Below are positions 56,801 to 64,000 of a stretch of DNA of 64,000 nt, piece after piece; position 1 is the stretch's first letter, and each line of letters starts with the position of its first letter. The notes under the pieces were generated by a model. That model ran no database searches and was not told where the DNA came from. It worked only from the letters and a program-made list of their open reading frames with translations. Source of the stretch: Periconia sp. R9002 (lineage: Eukaryota > Ascomycota > Dothideomycetes > Pleosporales > Periconiaceae); assembly GCA_023627715.1 (NCBI GenBank), contig JAMAHW010000013.1, forward strand, positions 1-64,000. The letters are read 5' to 3'. The position numbers were made by a program, and so were the translations under genes.

Positions 56801-59581
56801 AGTCTTGTCTTTATAGTTCTACAAGAAGGAAAAAGAAACTCGGGCATCCATTCCTGGGATTTTTACTTTTTTTGCGATCCACTCTGCTGGACGCAAATAA
56901 ATACTTTCCACTGGGTCACGCGCTAGATCGTTCGTTGCTTCTCAAACTTAGACGTACATCTGAACCTTTCAATACCTTTTCTGCCTACATGCTATCGTAG
57001 TAGCCGTAGCGGACGCGAAAGGACTTCCGATGTGGAGCCAACGCCGTGGATGCTGGGACGGCACTAGATCCCATTGCTACTGAGTTGTCCGCGTCCCCCT
57101 AATCGCGTAGACTTATATGATCCAACTTTGTTAAGACGCAATCTATATGTGTCTTGCGCGCTTAATCTCGAAATGTCGCATCAGATGCACAGTATGTTAT
57201 TGGGGGATGCTACCTGTTCATCTGCATAACTAATGACGAAAGGGTTCCGTTTGGGGGCGGGGGGTTCTTTCTTCTTCTCAGGAGAAAGTATTAGCAGAAA
57301 ACTCCTAGCCGAACTCAACGGAAGATATTTTTTTTCTGAACTTTATATGCGGATGAGGTACAATAGTGACAAATGTAACAAATGCTATACATAGTTCATT
57401 GACACATGTACAAATCTGCACATCTCGGCTTTCTCTCCCGAAATAACTATATGCAGGCCCTTACAATTTCACCCATCGCTCTTACCCAAAAGCGCGTTTG
57501 AAGCGAGTGCAATCGCTCATGTACGCTAAATTAGGAACGTATCGTGGCTTTTACATGACAACGGTGATAACCTTAGAGTCGGTCTATCAATTCCGTGGGT
57601 GCTTTGCAACTACAGAGGTTTGATACGTTGGGTCGCAACATATCGGGAGGGCCTACGAATTCGAGGTTCTGCACCCTCTATCCGCTTGCTCTCGTTCGTA
57701 AATAACCCCAGGTACACTACATAGCTATCTGATATGTAGCGACCCTCATTATCACCCCTCTGTAGTAACGGGGATACTTCGGAATACCGCATGCAGTTTT
57801 GGTGGTTACGGCCTATGGTATACGCATGTCAGCCTCTTCTTGTTCTCGTAATCGTATGGGCGTCATTTTTACTAAGATCATTTCAACTTTACTCATCTCA
57901 TGATGGGGATGAAGAATTTTGAAACTAAAGGGGTAAAGGAAGAAGAGGACCAATGTACTTGTTTCTAACCTTGATAGTCGTCATTGAGATTGATCGACTG
58001 TTGTGAGTCAATGTTGCTCATTGAGCATTCCCAATGCATTTTTAGGTTTCTCAAACAATGCCAATCTTCACTCCAATGGTGGAAAGACAGGTATTACTTC
58101 GCACTACATGTGATATCCCATATAATTGAAACGCCGTTGCTCTTCTACACAGACATCGATCAAATCCGAGAGAGACAAGTTCTATTTTCGAAAAAAATCT
58201 GTTCTTGAAGCCACGTGCGGCCACTACGAACAGATCAAAGGAGTTGTGCTCCCAACTTGCTTCTACGAGTACTTCCGTCAGTAATGAGGCACTAGCACCT
58301 GGCAGGCATCCTGTCGGCCATACGGCAACTGTCTTTCCCGTTCAAGCGTTTGACAATCTGCGACGTGAACTGCTAGACCCACTTACAAGCTTCATTTCTT
58401 TCAGCCTCTTCTTAATGTGACACAAGATTCTAGCTTGAATTTTGCCGAGTGCTTTAGTGCCGGCAAAAGGAGCGAGCATCCAGAACACATGTTTGCTCTG
58501 TTCCCTTCCCTTTATGCCTTCTATGTCCAGGTGGGTCTAGCAAGTTTGTGCCGGATAAATAGAGTAAGTGTGGAGATGCGGCGTGAGTAAAATATCGATC
58601 GTAGGATTCAATTTCATATGCGATTTCTTCTGGAAGTGGTTGGCGTCCATCGTTTTTGGTCGAATATCATTAAGCGTGCTTGTCAGAAGTTTATTTCTAC
58701 TGCTGATCAACTATACATCTATAAACACACTACCACCGCTGACATTCTACTCAGCAACAAAGAACAAAATACGCCAATGCCAAAGCTCGAAATTGTTTGT
58801 TTATTTGCGTGTTCTACCATTTGTATCGAAGCAAAGATGTGGCGAATATAGTTCTTTATGGAGAATTGCGCTTCAAGAGCTGGGGGGTTAAAACCCCAAA
58901 CTGTGTAAATTTAAGAGTAGATCCAGATTTACAAAGTAATATAGCGAGGCAAGCAGCTAAGATCATCAGTCGCATAGGGTCCTTTGCCAATGATGTCTAA
59001 AAAAATGATGAAGCATACACAGGAGTCAAAAATCCTATATGGAGTATAGAAGGGGGGAATGGAATCGCTATTATTGGGGTATTTTGTATGCAGCAGTATA
59101 AACAGTAAAAAACGTTGGAGTTGCTCTGCACGGTCAAAAGGCAGTCCCTCCATTGAAAATGAACCAAGAAGAATCTAACTCTACCTGAGACCAAACCAGT
59201 TTCGGTCACCAGGGCCAGTGCGCACCAGTCGCTGCTTGTATCGTTTTCAAGTGCCTGCCTGGAAACGAGCGTGAAAAATAAAAAGGCTAAAAAATAAACG
59301 AGGGTATCACTGGTCGGTATATGAACAGAAGAGGATGGAGATGCAGGCTCGGTGATCGATATATACAGTAACCAGCCGAAGAGGGGATATGAATAATGCT
59401 GCTCATGCGCTTGAGGCCAAGAGGAGGGTATCGACACATGCGGTTTGAGCGTAGGTAGCAGTGAGTGCAATAGTCCAAGCGGCGCAGTGGATAATAAACT
59501 GGGCGAGGCCATGGACATATGTCCTAGGGGTAAGCGCAATGAGCAAACAGCGAGGTCATGTGACGGGAATATCGATCAACG
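56801..59581. other. Intergenic region between convergent DUS1 and 7TM-RGS genes
   Basis: 2.8 kb, the longest gap among the core genes. ORFs of 60-180 codons occur on both strands but lack motifs; the 180-codon frame at 58,997-59,539 (-) lies in the likely 3' UTR of the RGS gene and has low-complexity hydrophobic content. No tRNA or repeat was recognised. Confidence 0.5.
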
Positions 59582-61426
59582 TTAAGGCGCTCGAAGGTCA
59601 CCGTCGCTGTTGAGCTCGGCGTCCACGAATCGTGGCCACGTATTGGTAAACACGAGATACCTGATGCTTTCATACGCCGCGTCGAAAACATCTAGGGTAA
59701 ATTCGCTCGGGACAATATTTCTTGTGCTAACTGTAGTTGAGATGCTTGTCACAGAGTTGATACTGGCCGGTCGGTCCAGAGTGTTTTCCCACGGGCACAC
59801 GACATGTTCGCGTGCATTAGGCGATAGCGGGTCAGTGGGTGTACGACTTCGTGGCATATATGGATCGTATTCCATGCCTTCGAATTGTGTCTGCAACTTT
59901 TTGAAGATCTTGTACTCAATATTGATCGGTGTCTCGGCGGTGAAAGGATCTACCAGCGTGAAGAAGATGAGAGATGCTTCAGTGTGCATCTGTCGTCTTT
60001 GGGCAGTTGTCACAGTGGTCAAGGCCGACCACTTCCTCCGGAAGTTTCGCACCTCTCGGAGGAAGATTGGATTTTCGGCGGTGAACTCGCGTGACGCTGT
60101 CCAATCAATCAAGCGCTCCATGTGATGTTCAATGCTGTAATCGAGCGCTTTCATGCAGACCTTTGGCTTTGACTCTTTACTGATTATCGAAGCGGGTGCT
60201 TTTTCAGAAGAGCTAGTGGATATCGAGGCGATTGATTCCGTATCGTTGGATTCGAAAGGTTGATCCTTGCGTACCGGCGTCCTCATGATCTCGAGCAGCG
60301 GTACCACAATCAACACCTGCTGACACACTACTAAAGACGGTATGAACCTGTATCACATCTTAGATACTAGATCAACGAGGCAATAAGAAGGATGGCTTAC
60401 CATCCTGCAGTAGGAAAATATAGGTTTATATCCATCATTTTTGGAATTTTGGAGTAGGTAAATGCGAGCCAGAGCGGAGTCCCAGGTAAACTATCCAATT
60501 CAAATCAGTTAGGTTGCAGATGAATGGTAACAGAGCTTACAAACCCAGCAAGAACGGCCAATCTCGTTTGCCACGCCCACGAATGAACGTCATTGACCTT
60601 ACGAATCTTCCATAGGATCCACGGCCCAACGGCTGCTGTCCAAAATAATTGCACCAGTATGGAAGGAACCCTGCGGGGAGATTAGACAAATCCGGGTTAA
60701 TCATCAGTGAACATACCATTCGCCACCCTGACGGCATAGCCTCGAGTCCACGACGGGACCGAAGAAACCAAAGGATGAGTGGAAGCGTCGCGATCCAAGA
60801 AAGAGAACAAGAGCTGGCAAAAACTGTATCTTTGTTAGAGTACAATACAAAATTCACGTGACGGAGTAGAGCTTACAGAGAGAACCAAGCCGACACAAGT
60901 GCCTAGCCTTACTTTGGCTGAAGCATCAAGAGCCAGCCACGCTTCGAATAGACCTCTGGGAGTGTAAGATAGCCGCTTCTTACGAGCACCGGCGAGAAAA
61001 TCCTTTTGAAGTCGACGCTGAACCTCATAAGCTCTGAGCACTCGAGCATTGCAGGCTGATACCGTCAGAGGTAAATTCTTTATTTAAGAGGTAAGATCAC
61101 TTACATTGGAAGATGGCCATGCCCGTTGGAAGAAAAATGGACATAACCCAGAACTCGGCTGGACAGGGCCAGTTCCCATTCAACGGGTAGACCAACAGCA
61201 CAATGATGAGATATATGTGAAGCGCAGTCACTGATGTCAAGGTGACCTCAAGGCCTCGAATGCGTATGCAGAAGGCTGAGCGGTGACAGTACAGGACGTA
61301 GGTTTCGCCAGCTAGCAGTAATGTGTAAATGATGGCAGCGACGACGTAGGATATGCCAAGAGCATTCACATTGGCACCGCCGCCATCGAGGGCTCTCGGT
61401 ATGTGAATAGGAGCCATTGTTCCCAT
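59582..61426 (-). CDS. Seven-transmembrane RGS protein (GprK/RGS-receptor type)
   Basis: Six exons: 61426..61105, 61055..60877, 60823..60717, 60670..60545, 60490..60401, 60347..59582. Phases agree and give 529 aa. Seven hydrophobic helices are visible: ISYVVAAIIYTLLLAG; ALHIYLIIVLLVYPL; FWVMSIFLPTGMAIF; LGTCVGLVLSFLPALVLFLG; VPSILVQLFWTAAVGPWIL; RLAVLAGLPGTPLWLAF; and FIPSLVVCQQVLIVVPLLEI. Conserved loops SRRFHSSFGFFG and WAWQTRLAVLAGLPGTPLW fit fungal 7TM-RGS proteins. The cytoplasmic C-terminus carries an RGS domain (about residues 320-500) with LIDWTASREFTAENPIFLREV, ASLIFFTLVDPF and FDAAYESIRYLVFTNTWPRF. RGS domains speed GTP hydrolysis on Galpha, so this is a membrane-tethered G-protein attenuator, possibly ligand-gated. 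Exon 4 uses a less common GTTTGT donor. Confidence 0.88.
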
Positions 61427-64000
61427 AACGAAAGTGTATTCGTCAAGGCGAAATGAGGAAAAGAACCAACATCCAGACTCGTGAGGTTACTATATAGAAG
61501 GTAAATGTGGGGATCAATGATGAGAGAAGGAACAGAGGGCAGTAAAGTACCAAGATGGCGGTTGCGGGCGGGCCAAACGCGACCCAAGCAAAAGTAGGGA
61601 GGATGCCTGTGAGCAACGGAACAGACGTCTGAAGCGGACTGGGTCTTGCAGTCGAAAAGGGGAGATGCTGTCAAGCATAGCGGATCAACGAAACGGGGTG
61701 ACACTGGGTGGCATGGGACGAGGTCCAGCTGGAACCGAGCATAGGCCTTCCTGGTACCACTTCATCGACACCGATTTGTGCTTGCCATTGCTTGGTGTGA
61801 CTGAGACGGGAGGCCATGGTGCGTAAGCTCCCACGTCTGCAGGTTTGAGATATTATCGACATCAATGTCCGCCCCATGCGCGCACGCGCATCCAAGTTGC
61901 GTTGTGTTGCTGGACCCCCGGGGCGCGCAGAAAGAGAAGCGAAGGCCAGAGGCGCAGGGCTCAACTGGTGGCTGGTGCCATGACGTCTCAGGTCTGTCTC
62001 GAATACTTTTTCCCCAAACCCATCACGGCCAAGCCATAATTAAATGTACAACAGTGTACTGTACATCGTGATAGTGGGACAATGCCCTCTCGACTTACTT
62101 AGCTGAAATACTTACTGTGTGCTGATATTGATATACATAGATTGCGTGCTTCGTACTCCGATCAATATGTACACCATGGATGGATCTATGGACCTACATG
62201 TATCACTCCCATTTCGCCCTTCGCTCAACAGATGGCCCAGTAGCTCTTCAAAGCCATGTATAGCAAGATCCCTGGCGCGCGTTTTGGGAACACACTGTTC
62301 CGGCTTCCCATGCTGCCATCATGCACGCGGCCTTTCCATCCGTGCAATTTGCCCCAGCTTGCTGGAACACCGTGAACAAGCTTATCTTGCACGCCCGTCA
62401 CTCCGCTTCAGAGTTTCACATCTCTTCTAGAACCTTTCCTTTCTTTCTCCCGCCTTTCCCCCCCTCTGTCATCAGTAGTGCATGTACACCCAATCCATTC
62501 TTACGTAGATATACCTATATATCCATATACTACTCATATACTGTCACTCTACTCAGTGGCTGACCAGTCGTGACTGTACTATCGACGGGTTGAATATCGC
62601 CCTACCTCTTTCATCGTAACAGCTGGCACATGTAGCAAAGATGGTCTATTCCTCTCTTCCTCTCATTCGAGGGTCAGAACCACGTGCCACCTTCTGGAAG
62701 GATGCCGAACGCGGCCATTTTTTGTGTGCGATTTCTATCCACCTAGGACCCAGTTGCTGTTTCTGTATGGTATCAACTATTTCTCCCAACTTATCCTTAC
62801 CTTTCCTCACGTTTGCAACTATGCATGAAATACCATCGATTTCAAATGCCATGTTTCTTATATCAATCGCCTCAGGCCGTTGTTTTGGCCTCCACCGCAT
62901 AGCACTATCTCGCCGCACCATGACACTGCGGACCTTTTTTTGGAAACCAGTTTTGACCACATAAATTAAAGTGACCGCAAGAATGGCTTCAGCAGGCCAT
63001 AACTGTACAACAGTTTCACTCATTTGAAAGAGATGGGTTTGTCTACCACTGCCTGAATAGATTGCAGTGTTCCACTCTTGAATCCAATCTTCGTGGAGCC
63101 ATCATTAATTCATATGTTACATATCGACTTGGTGATGTTGATCTTCTAAGGTTACTGCTCTAGCTAGCCATCATTTCCCAAACACGTAAAAATGTATTGA
63201 ACGATACAGGTATAATGCCACTGAATTAAATCTCACCGCAAGACAATTCTACGAATGGAGCAATATATTGATATCCAAATTCGAAATTTATAGTAATGTG
63301 TTTCTCAATAAGCTCAAATAAACAGACAGTATCGTGTGAGTTCCCTAAGACGAACAAGCAGTGCCAAGTTCCCACCAACATTCCCTGTCCGCAGCTGCGT
63401 GTTCGTGCACATGAAAAGCAAGTGGCGGTGGTCGTAGGGTTTCGCAGTTGTAGATATTGATTTTGATATAATGGCGGAAGCACGTCACGCCCAGGCTACA
63501 GGGTTTTCTGTTATTGAGACACTGATTATGTACTGTTGATCAGTTAACCCTGGCTCTATGTAGCTAACTTTGCACCTGCGATATGCGCATCCAGTATAAA
63601 GAACCTTCTTTTGGTGAACGATTAGGAGGGGTTCTATCTCAACAAAAACAAGATCCAAACACTTCTTGATGAATTCCCTCGATATAGGCCTACTTCGCCC
63701 GTCAACAAAAGATTCAATTAGTGGAAATACTGTAGCTGTATACTTCGAATTCACATCAACAAAAAATACGTGGATAATATCAAGGAAGAATGCCACGCCC
63801 AGGCAAATCATGAGCATAACAGACGCACGAGAACGAAAACGCCTAGGACCATGGAGCGAGTGGCTGGTTTGCTTGCGACATTCTTTCCCTCTCACGAGAT
63901 TTGAATCGTTGTCGCTTATATTTCTGTAGCATCAGTGTGTTCCTCCTAATTATCCACACATCCGACCACAGCTACATGTGTATTCACGTTAGGTATCTAA
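61427..64000. other. Right-end region without a confident gene
   Basis: 2.6 kb upstream of the 7TM-RGS gene. Frames at 62,646-63,023 (-, separate entry) and 63,485-63,895 (-, no ATG at its upstream end, one hydrophobic stretch) are the longest. Short AT-rich repeats (TATA/CATA words) lie at 62,495-62,560. The window ends without reaching the next clear gene. Confidence 0.5.
62646..63023 (-). CDS. Weak hypothetical ORF
   Basis: 125 codons from an ATG at 63,023, with one hydrophobic N-terminal stretch (AEAILAVTLIYVV) followed by a basic region (KKVRSVMVRRDS). No domain is recognised. It could be a small membrane protein, an exon of a gene continuing to the right, or chance. It overlaps a frame of 107 codons on the other strand, which lowers confidence. 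Confidence 0.25.
   Translation of the reverse strand: MSETVVQLWPAEAILAVTLIYVVKTGFQKKVRSVMVRRDSAMRWRPKQRPEAIDIRNMAFEIDGISCIVANVRKGKDKLGEIVDTIQKQQLGPRWIEIAHKKWPRSASFQKVARGSDPRMRGREE

Noticed and set aside
58997..59539. 180-codon ORF on the - strand
   Set aside because: It lies just downstream of the 7TM-RGS stop, has low-complexity hydrophobic content and no motif. It is probably 3' UTR.
63485..63895. 136-codon ORF with a hydrophobic stretch
   Set aside because: There is no ATG at its upstream end and no recognisable domain, and an 87-codon frame overlaps on the other strand. Not enough to call a gene.

Overview
The window is nuclear DNA from a filamentous ascomycete (Pezizomycotina). Evidence: short GT-AG introns (about 48-130 bp, a few longer) with CTAAC/CTGAC-like branch sites, a fungal non-reducing polyketide synthase, fungus-specific families (Rds1/LsdA-like, CFEM-like, 7TM-RGS, fatty alcohol oxidase), and a large AT-rich block with the signature of repeat-induced point mutation (RIP). 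I cannot name the species.

Layout. (1) About 1-13,790: an AT-rich block almost without CpA/TpG dinucleotides. It is a RIP-destroyed retrotransposon graveyard. A Ty3/Gypsy element can be read on the + strand (gag, protease, RT, RNase H, integrase, chromodomain, then a probable 3' LTR at about 11.44-11.74 kb), beside remains of a second element on the - strand at about 1-4.5 kb. (2) 13,812-29,488: a meroterpenoid-type biosynthetic gene cluster with an NRPS-like A-T-R enzyme (-), a UbiA prenyltransferase (+), a multi-spanning cytochrome P450 (-) and a seven-exon NR-PKS with domains SAT-KS-AT-PT-ACP-TE (+). An Rds1/LsdA-like secreted ferritin-fold protein (29,998-31,089) lies at its edge. (3) 32.6-61.4 kb: conserved core genes. 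These are an MSS51-like Cox1 translation factor, a CFEM-like membrane protein, vacuolar carboxypeptidase Y, SDO1/SBDS, a Ser-rich hypothetical protein, ribosomal protein S18 (uS13), a GNAT acetyltransferase, a long-chain fatty alcohol oxidase, a FYVE-finger protein, tRNA-dihydrouridine synthase DUS1 and a 7TM-RGS receptor-like protein. (4) 61.4-64 kb: no convincing gene.

How the cluster may work (inference). NR-PKS + UbiA prenyltransferase + NRPS-like carboxylate reductase is the gene set known for prenylated orsellinaldehydes (ilicicolin B/LL-Z1272beta: stbA/stbB/stbC of Stachybotrys; ascC/ascB/ascA of the ascochlorin pathway). Here the PKS lacks a methyltransferase domain, which fits orsellinic acid. 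UbiA would add a prenyl chain and the P450 would oxidise the product. The NRPS-like gene runs into the RIP block and is cut about 85 residues into its reductase domain. It keeps the NADPH-binding glycine motif but lacks the catalytic part. Aldehyde formation is therefore probably lost or done elsewhere, and this strain may make carboxylic-acid congeners.

Gene models were spliced by eye from reading frame, splice consensus and family conservation. No database search was run.
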